Shown: in pieces, positions 8,736-17,567 of the stretch | How the letters are laid out: each line of letters begins with the position of its first letter | How positions within the stretch are numbered: position 1 is the first letter of the stretch | From: Desnuesiella massiliensis | GTDB taxonomy: Bacteria; Bacillota; Clostridia; Clostridiales; Clostridiaceae | Reading direction: 5' to 3' | NCBI RefSeq assembly: GCF_001403615.1 | Contig: NZ_LN879456.1 | Span: forward strand, 1,334,525 to 1,398,524 | Length of the DNA: 64,000 bases | The notes under the pieces: generated by a model | What the model saw: the letters and a program-made list of their open reading frames with translations, nothing else | The model's database searches: none | What the model was told of the DNA's origin: nothing | Translations under genes and position numbers: made by a program

Positions 8736-9767
8736 TTATCCTTCAACTAAAATATAATATTCTCCTTTAGGCAATACCTCTCCTACAACTGCGGAAGGCA
8801 TGGATAACGCACTTAATTCTTTCATTAAAGCCTCTGAATCCTTCTTAGGAATGGATATAAATAATCCTCCTGAGGTTTGAGGATCAAACAAAATATCTTC
8901 CATCCAGTCTTTTACATTGATAAGCTTATATTTTCCTTCTAAATAATTTCTGTTGCTATAACTTCCTTCAGGTACCAATCCCATTTCAGCATACTCTTTT
9001 GCATAGCTTATAAAAGGTACAGCTTTTGCATCTATCTTTAGTGTAACTTCTGATCCTGCTGCCATTTCATAACCATGTCCCATAAGTCCAAAGCCCGTAA
9101 TATCTGTACAAGCATTTATATTATGATTTACTATTATTTCTCCTGAATACTTGTTTAAGGTACTCATAACCTTAACAGCCTCATCATAAGCTTCCTTTGA
9201 GGCTATTTCCCCTTTGATAGCGGTATTTATTATACCAGTTCCTAAAGGTTTAGTTAAAACCAACACATCTCCTTCCCTGCAGCCATAGTTTTTTAAAACC
9301 TTCTGAGGATGAACTATGCCTGTAACGGAAAGTCCATATTTAGGCTCATCATCCTGTACTGAATGGCCTCCTACTATCACTGCTCCAGCTTCTAAAACCT
9401 TATCTGCTCCTCCTCTTAAGATATCACCTAATATTTCAATAGGTAAGCAATTAGGAAATCCCACTATGTTTAAAGCCACTACAGGTTTTCCTCCCATAGC
9501 ATATACATCACTTAGGGAATTTGCTGCAGCTATCTGTCCAAAAGTATATGGATCATCTACAATAGGAGTAAAAAAATCTAAGGTCTGAATAGTAGCCATT
9601 TCCTCATTTAATTTATATACTGCTGCATCATCGCTAGTTTCTATACCAACAATTAAATTGTCACTATGCATTTTAGGAAGTTTATCTAATATTTTTGAAA
9701 GGGTCTCCGGCCCTATTTTAGCCGCTCAGCCAGAGGTTTTAGCATATTGAGTTAGTTTAACGTCCAT
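8736..9767 (-). CDS. selD: Selenophosphate synthetase, itself a selenoprotein (Sec14)
   Basis: The full gene starts at the ATG at 9767 (GGTGGGTGA upstream), not at the internal ATG at 9671. Codon 14, at 9728-9726, is TGA in the context KTSG-U-AAKIGPETL, exactly where other SelD proteins carry the catalytic Cys or Sec before the essential lysine. Read through, the protein is 343 residues with typical SelD motifs (DFFTPIVDDPYTFGQIAAAN, TDITGFGLMGH). It makes selenophosphate from selenide and ATP. It is first in the selD-selA-selB operon. Self-dependence on selenium is known for SelD of several bacteria and archaea. Confidence 0.95.
9700..9714 (-). promoter_or_regulatory. Candidate bacterial SECIS hairpin in selD
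   Basis: Starting 12 bases after the UGA, the message reads AGGG-CCGGAGA-CCCT, a four-pair stem with a seven-base G-containing loop. Bacterial SECIS elements are small hairpins at about this distance inside the coding sequence. The fold was drawn by hand. Confidence 0.5.
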
Positions 9768-9783
9768 AAAATCACCCACCTTT

Positions 9784-9917
9784 TTTCAATTCTCAATGCA
9801 CAGAGCACAATGCACAATTAATAATTTTTTTTGCTGAGCAAAAAAATTATCATTCAAGATTTATCAGCTAAGCTGATAAATCCATCCTTAATTGTGCATT
9901 GTGAATTGTGCATTAAG
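9784..9917. repeat. Palindromic element bounded by family 3 repeats
   Basis: The left border TTCTCAATGCACA...AATGCACAATTAA is the reverse complement of the right border TTAATTGTGCATTG..TTGTGCATTAAG. Inside are two strong hairpins: one on TTTTTTTTGCTGAGCAAAAAAA and one on GATTTATCAGCTAAGCTGATAAATC (9859-9883 region). It separates comEA from selD and would form a compact RNA fold. Similar borders occur at 5111, 20285 and 40619. Confidence 0.75.
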
Positions 9918-9971
9918 CATTATCTCTATTTAATTATACAGTATATCATCGTAAGTTTAAAGAATTGACAT

Positions 9972-10571
9972 TTATCTCACTTCCAGCTTTTCTTTAAATT
10001 TTTCCAGGGTTTTATCTCCTATCCTACCTACTTTTTTCAAGTCCTCTAGGCTTTTGAAATTCCCATTCTTTTCTCTAAACTCAATAATTTTAGCAGCAGT
10101 GACCTCTCCAATTCCCGGAACCTTCATTAACTCATCTTTTGTGGCAGTATTTACGTTGATCATACCATCATTAGATGCACTTTGAGAACCATTTGAAAAG
10201 GTGGATAGTGATGAATCATCCTTAGAATAAATACTAATACAGTCTCCGTCCTTAAGCTTACGAGCCTGATTTATCTTAGATAGGTCTGCTTTCTCAGTAA
10301 TGCCTCCTGCCTCAGTGATTAAATCCTTTATTATACTTCCCTCTGTAATGATATATACATCAGGTTTCTTTACTTCTCCTTTAATTTCTACAGTTAATCT
10401 GCCTTTCTTTTTTTCCTCATATTTATTTGTATCTTTAACCTCTTGCTTTTCAATAAAAATATCTTCTTCCTTATATCTCTGAGGTCTATTTGAAAAAAAA
10501 TTTATAGCTATAAAAATTATAAGAATCATTAATATAGCTATAGAACCTATTATTTTTTCTTTTTTTCCCAT
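9972..10571 (-). CDS. comEA: ComEA-type helix-hairpin-helix DNA-binding protein
   Basis: A 199-residue membrane-anchored protein. One N-terminal transmembrane helix is followed by an SLBB domain (residues about 58-115) and a C-terminal pair of helix-hairpin-helix motifs (INVNTATKDELMKVPGIGEVTAAKII, cut here to its key VPGIG; second motif VGRIGDKTLEKF). ComEA binds incoming DNA at the cell surface during competence. The ATG at 10571 is preferred over the GTG three codons earlier because GAGGTG is correctly spaced from it. It is transcribed alone, so competence cannot be inferred. Confidence 0.9.
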   Translation of the reverse strand: MGKKEKIIGSIAILMILIIFIAINFFSNRPQRYKEEDIFIEKQEVKDTNKYEEKKKGRLTVEIKGEVKKPDVYIITEGSIIKDLITEAGGITEKADLSKINQARKLKDGDCISIYSKDDSSLSTFSNGSQSASNDGMINVNTATKDELMKVPGIGEVTAAKIIEFREKNGNFKSLEDLKKVGRIGDKTLEKFKEKLEVR

Positions 10572-10729
10572 GTATTTCACCTCGCAACAAAAAAAATACT
10601 ATAATTATTACAGATTATTGACATTTTTTATATAAAAATATCGCATTTAAACTTTTTTTTTGATATACTTTTAAAAGATACATTTTTTTTGAATATTTAT
10701 AATTTAGTTATCCATAAGCGGAGGAAAAT

Positions 10730-12007
10730 ATGAAAAAAATATTTTTTGCATTATTCATAGTTTTTTTAATTCTACCTGCAAATAAGGCTAAGGCTGCTAC
10801 ACATCCACCTTCAATTTCTAGTGAAAGTGCTGTATTAATAGACGCCACCACTGGAAAGGTTCTCTATGATAAAAATATGAAGGAACCTTTAGCTCCAGCC
10901 TCCACCACTAAGATAATGACTGCATTATTAACTATAGAAAAGTGCAAATTGGACGAACAGGTAACTGTAGGAAAGAATCCTCCTAATGCAGAAGGGACTG
11001 CTATAGGCTTAAAAGAAGGAGAGATAATTTCTGTAAAGGATTTATTATATGGATTGCTTCTCGAATCTGCTAATGATTGTGCAGAAGCTTTAGCTGAGCA
11101 TATATCAGGTTCTATTGATGGCTTTGCTAAACTCATGAATGAAAGAGCCAAGCAACTAGGTTGTGAGAATACTAACTTTGTAAATCCTAGCGGGCTATAT
11201 GAAAAGGATCACTTAACTACTGCCTACGATTTGTCCTTAATCCTTAGAGAGGTATCAAAGCTTAGTGATTATATAAAGATATCTCAAGAGCCTTTTTATA
11301 AAATACAGCCTACTAATAAATCCAATGAAATAAGATGGGTAAATAATAAAAATAATCTAATTTTAAAAAATAATCGTTACTTTGATAAAGACTGCGTAGC
11401 TGGAAAAACAGGATTTACTACTCCTTCTAAGCATACTTTCACTGCTACAGCAGAAAGAAACGGTCAAAGACTGATTGTTACCATACTAAAATCTGATGAT
11501 AAATCAGTATATTTTCCTGAAGCAAAGGCGTTATTTGAGTATGGCTTTACAAAATACGAACTTGTAAAGCTATACTCAAGAGGGGATGAAGTATCTACCT
11601 ATAAAATTAATGATAGCCTCTCAATACCTTTATTAGCTTATGACGATTTCTATTTTATTAAGGATAAAGATGATGCCAGTTTAAAGGATCTTTCTCCTGT
11701 ATGCTCTGTGGTTCCTCAAAATCTTGAAAAGACTTCTTTTAATAGAGGAGATAAAATTCTTGATTCAAATATATCTTTAAATAATGACATTATAGGCAAA
11801 CTTCCTTTAGCTAGTGGTGTTAGTAGAGAAATAACTCCTTTAGTCTCTGCAAAGGAAACTATAAAAAAGAATTCTATAAGTATCTTTATTATAACGCCCA
11901 TAGTTCTTATCTTAGCCCTCATATCCGTTAGAATCATTAATTTAAGGATGAGAAGAGCAAGAAGAATGAAAAAATTTAGCGCCTTAAAGAAAAGTTCTAC
12001 GCCTTAG
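10730..12007 (+). CDS. dacF: D-alanyl-D-alanine carboxypeptidase (DacF/PBP5 type)
   Basis: A 425-residue secreted penicillin-binding protein. The signal peptide covers residues 1-22. Active-site motifs are SxxK in PASTTKIM, SxN in ESANDC and KTG in AGKTGFTT. A C-terminal helix (ISIFIITPIVLILALISV) followed by many Arg/Lys anchors it in the membrane. It trims the terminal D-Ala from peptidoglycan stem peptides. Clostridial DacF-type enzymes often act in the spore cortex; that role is inferred. GCGGAGG precedes the ATG. Confidence 0.93.
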   Translation: MKKIFFALFIVFLILPANKAKAATHPPSISSESAVLIDATTGKVLYDKNMKEPLAPASTTKIMTALLTIEKCKLDEQVTVGKNPPNAEGTAIGLKEGEIISVKDLLYGLLLESANDCAEALAEHISGSIDGFAKLMNERAKQLGCENTNFVNPSGLYEKDHLTTAYDLSLILREVSKLSDYIKISQEPFYKIQPTNKSNEIRWVNNKNNLILKNNRYFDKDCVAGKTGFTTPSKHTFTATAERNGQRLIVTILKSDDKSVYFPEAKALFEYGFTKYELVKLYSRGDEVSTYKINDSLSIPLLAYDDFYFIKDKDDASLKDLSPVCSVVPQNLEKTSFNRGDKILDSNISLNNDIIGKLPLASGVSREITPLVSAKETIKKNSISIFIITPIVLILALISVRIINLRMRRARRMKKFSALKKSSTP

Positions 12008-12011
12008 TTAA

Positions 12012-12145
12012 AAAGGTTCTATAGGTAGCTTAGAGAAACAAGTTCAACTATCAACTTATACATGCATCAAAATAGTTTAAAGATACTATTTTGGAACATG
12101 TATAAGTTAAGTTTCACTTTGTTTCCCTATACCTATAGAACCTTT
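12012..12145. repeat. Palindromic repeat family 1, full copy
   Basis: A 134-base imperfect palindrome: AAAGGTTCTATAGGTA, GAAACAA, AACTTATACATG and AAAATAGT on the left, each mirrored on the right, ending TACCTATAGAACCTTT. It lies between convergent dacF and the pseudouridine synthase gene and can act as a terminator for both. Its right arm supplies the stop codon of the latter gene (12144-12146). Confidence 0.9.
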
Positions 12146-13040
12146 ACTTTATCAATTCAATTAGTTTTTTCATATCTTCTGGCAGCTCGGACTTTATAAC
12201 TATGGTTTTCTTAGTCTTAGGATGTATAAATTCTACCCCATATGCATGTAAAGCCTGTCTTTTAATGAATTCTTCATCACTAAATTCTTCGCCATACAAT
12301 TCATCCCCGTAAATAGGATGTCCTAGATGGCTTAAATGTACTCTTATCTGATGGGTTCTGCCTGTCTCTAATAATAATTCTACTAACTCTCCCTTAGCAT
12401 AGCTTTCTAAAACCTTATAATGGGTTATACTATTCTGTCCATTTTCATGTACTATCCTCTTAATAACATCCTCACTAGGTCTATAAATTGGCAAATCTAT
12501 AGTACCTTCCTTTTCTTTTAAATTTCCGTGGATAATTGAAAGATAGTACTTTTTAAAGGTGTCCCCTTGCATAGCCTTTGATAAAGCCATATGACAAAAC
12601 TGATTTTTAGCTATTATTATCAGACCTGAAGTGTTCATATCTAATCGGCTTACTAATCTAACTATGCAATTTTCTCCTTTCTCTTTAAAATAATATAACA
12701 CTCCATTAGATAAGGTCCCAGAAGGATGCCCTTTGGTTGGATGTACTACCATATATGGAGATTTATTTACTATTAATAAGTCTTCATCTTCATAAACTAT
12801 GTCTATAGGAATATTTTGTGGCTCTATGTTTTGAGTTTCTTCTTTTGAAACTTGAATATTAATCATATCCCCTTCTTTTAGTACATAATTTAGCTTAACA
12901 TCTTTTTTATTAACCTTAAGCCTTTTATCAAGAGCTGCTCCTCTTATAAGCCTGGTAGAAAGCTCTATATTATTTTTTAAAAACTCTCTTATTTTCATTC
13001 CTTCATATTCTTTTGTTATTTTGTACTCCAAGAAACTCAT
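12144..13040 (-). CDS. RluA-family ribosomal large subunit pseudouridine synthase
   Basis: A 298-residue enzyme with an N-terminal S4 RNA-binding domain (residues about 15-75) and an RluA/RluD catalytic domain. The catalytic aspartate is in RLDMNTSGLI, followed by TGRTHQIRVH. It isomerises uridines in rRNA or tRNA; RluA and RluD paralogues differ in target and cannot be separated by eye. It follows the LCP gene with a 13-base gap. The stop codon lies inside a family 1 repeat arm. Confidence 0.93.
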   Translation of the reverse strand: MSFLEYKITKEYEGMKIREFLKNNIELSTRLIRGAALDKRLKVNKKDVKLNYVLKEGDMINIQVSKEETQNIEPQNIPIDIVYEDEDLLIVNKSPYMVVHPTKGHPSGTLSNGVLYYFKEKGENCIVRLVSRLDMNTSGLIIIAKNQFCHMALSKAMQGDTFKKYYLSIIHGNLKEKEGTIDLPIYRPSEDVIKRIVHENGQNSITHYKVLESYAKGELVELLLETGRTHQIRVHLSHLGHPIYGDELYGEEFSDEEFIKRQALHAYGVEFIHPKTKKTIVIKSELPEDMKKLIELIK

Positions 13041-13053
13041 TCTTTCCTCCTAA

Positions 13054-14292
13054 TTAATTACTCTTAAAATCCTCACCTATATAAACTATGGCATCAAAAT
13101 CTTCATTATTTTCTTTAAGAGTTTCTATGTTATGAATATTAAAATCTCTTTCTAATTGTGCTTTCATCTCATCGCTGTAGGATTTAACAAGTATTCTGCT
13201 TTTTTCAACCTTATCCGTATTACCAATACTTATATTCTTATAGCCCAAAGCTTCAGCTTTTTTAGAAATATTACTGGCTAATCCATTGGTTTTTGTACCA
13301 TTTAAGATCTTTATCTTTAAGCTCCCCTTAGATATATTTTTAAAGGTTTGGCTAGTATGTTGTATACTAGCTAAAAGCTCTCTATTATTCTTTTCATTAT
13401 ATATTAAATAGGATATTCCATTAATGTATTTAGCATCGCCTTTTATGGTATGCATAGCTATATTAGCCTTATCTATTTTTATAAAACTTAACCCATATTT
13501 AAGTATGTCTTCTCCCAGCATATTGGTAGAAACATACTCTGGTATAATATTTAAAATATTATTGATCTTAGGTATTATAGTAACACTTTTAAACTTCTCT
13601 ATTACCTTACTTATAAGCTTATGCTGGTTTTCTATTCTACCTAAATCTCCATCTGCTAAACCAGTGCCATCATTGTTTTTTCTCCATCTAAAAAATTCCT
13701 CAGCCTTTTTACCATCTAAATGAACTACTTCACCCTTTTTAAATCGTATATGAAGATTCTGAGCATCGTCATCATAATTCATATTCTGAGTTATTTCCAT
13801 ATCCACTCCACCTATGGCATCTATAACTCTTCTAAAACCTTCATAATCTAATTTGGCATAATAGTTAATATCTATCCCTAATATGCCCTCTACGGAGGCA
13901 ACAGTATATTTTATGCCACCTAAAGCATAAGCTGCATTTATCTTATTATTCTTTCCATTTACTTGAATCAGTGTATCTCTTGGAATAGATATTAATTTGA
14001 GCTCTGGAATACTAGGATTATAATTTGCTACCATTATACTATCTGTTCTTTTTATATTGTCATTATCTTTACTATTAACGTCTCCAATATCTACGCCCAG
14101 AATCAGTATATTTATCGGTGAATTCTTATCAGTAACTTTTGCTAAAGGAACATTTTCCTTTGAATTTTTACTAAATTTTCCAAGGTAATCATAAAAAAAA
14201 GATAAGGTACTGACTCCTGCACAAAGTAATAAAATTAAAATCAATAATAGACTAATAGCTAATCTGTTCTTTTTTAACCCTTTTATACTCAT
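13054..14292 (-). CDS. LytR-CpsA-Psr (LCP) family cell-wall ligase
   Basis: A 412-residue membrane-anchored protein: a short basic tail, one transmembrane helix (residues 10-30), the LCP domain with conserved SIPRDTLIQ and arginines (FRWRKNN, DLGRIENQ), and a C-terminal LytR_C domain (KIKILNGTKTNGLA). LCP proteins transfer undecaprenyl-linked anionic polymers to peptidoglycan. The ATG at 14292 fits GGGTG at proper spacing better than the GTG three codons upstream. In many Firmicutes rsfS follows this gene; no rsfS is present here. Confidence 0.92.
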   Translation of the reverse strand: MSIKGLKKNRLAISLLLILILLLCAGVSTLSFFYDYLGKFSKNSKENVPLAKVTDKNSPINILILGVDIGDVNSKDNDNIKRTDSIMVANYNPSIPELKLISIPRDTLIQVNGKNNKINAAYALGGIKYTVASVEGILGIDINYYAKLDYEGFRRVIDAIGGVDMEITQNMNYDDDAQNLHIRFKKGEVVHLDGKKAEEFFRWRKNNDGTGLADGDLGRIENQHKLISKVIEKFKSVTIIPKINNILNIIPEYVSTNMLGEDILKYGLSFIKIDKANIAMHTIKGDAKYINGISYLIYNEKNNRELLASIQHTSQTFKNISKGSLKIKILNGTKTNGLASNISKKAEALGYKNISIGNTDKVEKSRILVKSYSDEMKAQLERDFNIHNIETLKENNEDFDAIVYIGEDFKSN

Positions 14293-14336
14293 TAAAATCA
14301 CCCTTAACCCATTTGTAGTTTACCATCAATGATTCA

Positions 14337-14927
14337 TTATTTACTACGAGAGGCTTTATCTTGCATCTCTTTAAGCAGGTAGTCTCTTGCTTCAATAGTT
14401 CTTTTATGCAATACCCCACCTTTTTCTACCACATATTTGATGGTATTGTTAAAAGCTTTCAACAATCCTTCATCTAGATTATTAAAAGTAATTTCTCTTA
14501 AATCTTCTACTCCAGGAAAGTCCCTGTTAGGCTCTATATAATCTGCTATATATATAATTTTTTCTAGCAAAGTCATGTTCTTCCTTCCTGTAGTATGGTA
14601 TATGGAAGAATTTAAAACATCTTCATCCTCTATACCCATAAGCTCTTTCGCAATGATAGCACCAGCTAAGCCATGCAATAGTTCTGGCATCTTATATTCA
14701 TCATCCTCTACTGTATAAGGACTATTCTCTACTATTTTAATTATCTCTTCATTGCTTTTATTTTTAGCGCAATCATGGATCAGTGCTCCCAAAATTGCTT
14801 TATTCCTATCCTCATTATGAATAATAGCTAATTTATAAGCTGTGTCTCTTACTCCCATAACATGCCTATATCTCTTAGGTTTTAGATTAGTTTTTAAGTA
14901 TTCTTTTATCTTCTCTTCATCCCACAT
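14337..14927 (-). CDS. yqeK: YqeK, HD-domain diadenosine tetraphosphate hydrolase
   Basis: A 196-residue HD-superfamily phosphohydrolase. Metal ligands are in RYRHVMGV, LIHDCAK and HGLAGA. YqeK of Gram-positive bacteria symmetrically cleaves Ap4A. In its usual place after nadD, here separated from it by a family 1 repeat. Confidence 0.92.
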   Translation of the reverse strand: MWDEEKIKEYLKTNLKPKRYRHVMGVRDTAYKLAIIHNEDRNKAILGALIHDCAKNKSNEEIIKIVENSPYTVEDDEYKMPELLHGLAGAIIAKELMGIEDEDVLNSSIYHTTGRKNMTLLEKIIYIADYIEPNRDFPGVEDLREITFNNLDEGLLKAFNNTIKYVVEKGGVLHKRTIEARDYLLKEMQDKASRSK

Positions 14928-14940
14928 AAGCCATACTCCT

Positions 14941-15050
14941 TTCTATAGAGAAATAAGTTCAACTATTAACTTATACATGCACCATAATAGCTTAAGTACG
15001 CCATTTGGAAACATGTATAAGTTAAATTTTACCTTTAATTTCCCTTATTC
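14941..15050. repeat. Palindromic repeat family 1, copy inside the nadD-yqeK interval
   Basis: Begins TTCTATAGAGAAATAAGTTC and carries AACTTATACATG and the matching CATGTATAAGTT, ending AATTTCCC. It lies between two genes of the same strand, so the message must fold or terminate here. Its right arm contributes the nadD stop codon (15045-15047). Confidence 0.88.
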
Positions 15051-15647
15051 CTTGTATAAGTCTAAGGCTTCAATGGTATTATATACCCCTGATGGAAGAA
15101 AATAATCTACTCTTAAATTTTCTTTTATAGAATTTCTAATATAACTTGAAGATATCTCTAAGTTTAGTAATTCTATAAAGATTATTTCTTTATTAAATCT
15201 TTCTTCAATAATGGATTTTTGCTTAAGTATATCTTCTTTTGAATATCCAGGTCTATTAAAGACCACAAAGGTACAAGCATTTAAAATTCTATCAATAGCT
15301 TTCCATGTATGAAGATCTATAAGACAATCCGCCCCAGTTATAAAATAAAGTGTTGAATTTTCATATAGTTTATTTAGATATTCTAAGGTTTCAAAAGTAA
15401 AGCTCAAACCTTGCTTTCTTATTTCATAATCACTTACTCCAAATAGTTTATAATCTCTGACGGCCATATTCACCATTTCATATCTTATATTACCATCAGT
15501 AATAACCTTTTTTATTTTATGAGGTGGATTACCGCTAGGCATAAATATTACTTGGTCTAGATTTAGTTTTTTAAGAGCCTCATTGGCAATATATAAATGA
15601 CCATTATGTATGGGATCGAAGGTCCCCCCAAAAACACCTATTTTCAT
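15045..15647 (-). CDS. nadD: Nicotinate-nucleotide adenylyltransferase
   Basis: A 200-residue nucleotidyltransferase. The N-terminal GGTFDPIHNGHL holds the (T/H)xGH dinucleotide signature and SSSYIRNS is the C-terminal phosphate-binding motif. It joins nicotinate mononucleotide to AMP in NAD synthesis. It sits in the common obg-yhbY-nadD-yqeK order, 24 bases after yhbY. Confidence 0.95.
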   Translation of the reverse strand: MKIGVFGGTFDPIHNGHLYIANEALKKLNLDQVIFMPSGNPPHKIKKVITDGNIRYEMVNMAVRDYKLFGVSDYEIRKQGLSFTFETLEYLNKLYENSTLYFITGADCLIDLHTWKAIDRILNACTFVVFNRPGYSKEDILKQKSIIEERFNKEIIFIELLNLEISSSYIRNSIKENLRVDYFLPSGVYNTIEALDLYKE

Positions 15648-15671
15648 AAATTCCTCACCATATGCTAAATT

Positions 15672-15959
15672 CTATAATTCTATTTTTGGCTTCTTTGTTG
15701 ACTTTCTATATAGTACTATCTTATTTCCTATAGCCTGAATACCTTCACAATTTAATTCTTTACAAATTATATCTGAAGCCTCTCTAGTTTCATATCCGCT
15801 ATTATTTAATACATTTAACTTTATAAGCTCCCTAGCCTCTAAAGCATCGTCTATTTGCTTTAAAAAGCTCTCTTCAATACCGTTCTTTCCTAATTGAAAA
15901 ATAGGCTGCATATCATTAGCTAAGGAACGTAAATAAGCTCTTTGCTTAGTCGTTATCAC
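15672..15959 (-). CDS. yhbY: YhbY-family (CRM domain) ribosome-associated RNA-binding protein
   Basis: A 95-residue protein consisting of one CRM domain, with the signature QLGKNGIEESF. YhbY proteins bind pre-50S particles. The GTG at 15959 is the likely start because GAGGTG is six bases upstream. It is between obg and nadD with short gaps. Confidence 0.92.
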   Translation of the reverse strand: MITTKQRAYLRSLANDMQPIFQLGKNGIEESFLKQIDDALEARELIKLNVLNNSGYETREASDIICKELNCEGIQAIGNKIVLYRKSTKKPKIEL

Positions 15960-15973
15960 TAAAATCACCTCTA

Positions 15974-17251
15974 TTATAATAAAAATTCAAATTCAAAATC
16001 ATTCAATCTTACTAGATCCCCATCCTGTATACCCATTTCCATAAGCTCATCTAAAATACCCTTGTTTCTTAAAACCTTATGGAAATATTTTAGTGAATCT
16101 GGCTCATTGACATTAACAGCTGATAAAAGTCTATCCACAAAAGTTCCTTCTACTACAAAAATACCCTCTTCTTCTTGTCTTATAGTATAAGTAAATCTCT
16201 TTTCCTCTGGTATATACATATCTTCTTCAGAAATTTCAAGGTCTACCAATGGAATTGTACTTAGCACTCTTGCCGCCTCTTTCATAAGCTCTTCTACACC
16301 TTCATTTATAGCCGCTGATATCTTAAATATGCTCTTGTATCCCATTTCATTTAATTTTTGTTTGAACTCTTCAAACTTTTCTTCATCATAGAGCATATCA
16401 CTTTTATTTGCAGCTATAATCTGTGGCCTATCCCATAATTTCACGCTATACTTCTTTAGCTCTTCATTTATCTTTATAAAGTCTTCTATAGGATCTCTAC
16501 CTTCCACTCCTGAAATATCTACCACATGAATCAATACTCTCGTTCTTTCAATATGCCTTAAAAAGTCAAGGCCTAATCCTACTCCTTCAGCGGCTCCTTC
16601 AATAATACCTGGTATATCTGCAATAACAAAACCAGGTAATCCTGATATACTCGCTACACCTAAATTAGGCTTAAGAGTAGTAAAGTGATAATTTGCTATT
16701 TTAGGTCTAGCCTTTGACACCATAGATAAAAGAGTTGATTTTCCAACATTAGGGAATCCTATCAGCCCTACATCTGCTAACAACTTTAACTCTAGAGTAA
16801 TCCATCTTTCTTCTCCAGGCATTCCAGGTTCTGCAAAGTTTGGTGCTTGCCTTGTAGGAGTACAGAATTTAGTATTTCCTTTTCCTCCTTTTCCCCCTTT
16901 TGCTACAACATAGCTTTCCCCAGCATGAGAAAGGTCAGCCATAATTTTATTAGTTTCTACATCTCTTACTATAGTTCCTGTAGGAACCTTAAGGTATAAT
17001 GTGTCTCCATCCTTACCATAGCATTTTGAACCAGATCCATCTACACCTTTTTCTGCCACATATTTTCTTTTATAAGCAAAATCTAAAAGAGTGGTCATGT
17101 TATTATCTGCTACTAATACTACATCGGCCCCTCTTCCACCGTCACCTCCATCAGGTCCTCCTAATGGAACATACTTTTCTCTTCTAAAGGAAACACTGCC
17201 GTTTCCTCCGTCTCCAGATTTAACATATATCTTGGCGGTATCTATAAACAT
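15974..17251 (-). CDS. obg: Obg/CgtA GTPase of large-subunit biogenesis
   Basis: A 425-residue GTPase. The glycine-rich Obg domain covers residues 1-158 (KSGDGGNGSVSF), then the G domain with GFPNVGKST, DIPGIIEGAAEG and NKSD, and the C-terminal OCT domain present in Firmicutes. Obg matures the 50S subunit and links it to stress and sporulation. It belongs to the L21-Prp-L27-obg block but is separated from rpmA by two palindromic repeats. Confidence 0.97.
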   Translation of the reverse strand: MFIDTAKIYVKSGDGGNGSVSFRREKYVPLGGPDGGDGGRGADVVLVADNNMTTLLDFAYKRKYVAEKGVDGSGSKCYGKDGDTLYLKVPTGTIVRDVETNKIMADLSHAGESYVVAKGGKGGKGNTKFCTPTRQAPNFAEPGMPGEERWITLELKLLADVGLIGFPNVGKSTLLSMVSKARPKIANYHFTTLKPNLGVASISGLPGFVIADIPGIIEGAAEGVGLGLDFLRHIERTRVLIHVVDISGVEGRDPIEDFIKINEELKKYSVKLWDRPQIIAANKSDMLYDEEKFEEFKQKLNEMGYKSIFKISAAINEGVEELMKEAARVLSTIPLVDLEISEEDMYIPEEKRFTYTIRQEEEGIFVVEGTFVDRLLSAVNVNEPDSLKYFHKVLRNKGILDELMEMGIQDGDLVRLNDFEFEFLL

Positions 17252-17288
17252 ACTTTTATCACCCTATCTTGTAATTAATAAATTTAAT

Positions 17289-17401
17289 GGTTCTATAGAG
17301 AAACAACTTCAACTATTAACTTATACATGCCCAATAATCGCTTAAAGATGCGATTTTCGAACATGTATAAGTTAAGTTTTCGTAATGTTTCCCTATATAT
17401 A
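17289..17401. repeat. Palindromic repeat family 1, copy next to family 2
   Basis: Starts GGTTCTATAGAGAAACAA and ends TGTTTCCCTATATATA, with the shared AACTTATACATG / CATGTATAAGTT core and a variable central stem (AATCGC / GCGATT). The central stem differs between copies but stays self-complementary, which suggests conservation of structure. It abuts the family 2 repeat at 17403. Confidence 0.9.
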
Positions 17402-17402
17402 C

Positions 17403-17466
17403 GGCATCTCCAAAAATAATTGGTCAGTCTACTCGTATCTTTAACTATTTATTTTTTTACGATGCC
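17403..17466. repeat. Palindromic repeat family 2, short form
   Basis: A 64-base unit bounded by GGCATC and GATGCC, with CAAAAATAATTGGTCAGTC and a matching TTTAACTATTTATTTTTTTA arm around CTACTCG. The sequence matches the ends of the 157-base copy at 20129 and the copy at 52401. Confidence 0.85.
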
Positions 17467-17531
17467 TTAACAAATTATAACATAATAATATTATTTACAG
17501 TTATATTATTTTTATAAATAATATGATTTTA

Positions 17532-17554
17532 AAAAAGCACCCATTAAGGGTGCT
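17532..17554 (-). terminator. Intrinsic terminator of the rplU-prp-rpmA operon
   Basis: AAGCACCC-ttaat-GGGTGCTTTTTT read on the minus strand, just past the rpmA stop. Confidence 0.9.
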
Positions 17555-17567
17555 TATAAATCAATAA

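Noticed and set aside
8736..9671. SelD starting at 9671
   Set aside because: It would lack the catalytic residue and the glycine-rich N terminus; the upstream frame with the UGA is conserved in type.
5400..9971. tRNA-Sec (selC) near the sel operon
   Set aside because: No 95-base tRNA with a UCA anticodon and long extra arm could be recognised in the gaps of this locus.
12012..17401. CRISPR-like array from family 1 repeats
   Set aside because: The copies are kilobases apart, palindromic and without cas genes.
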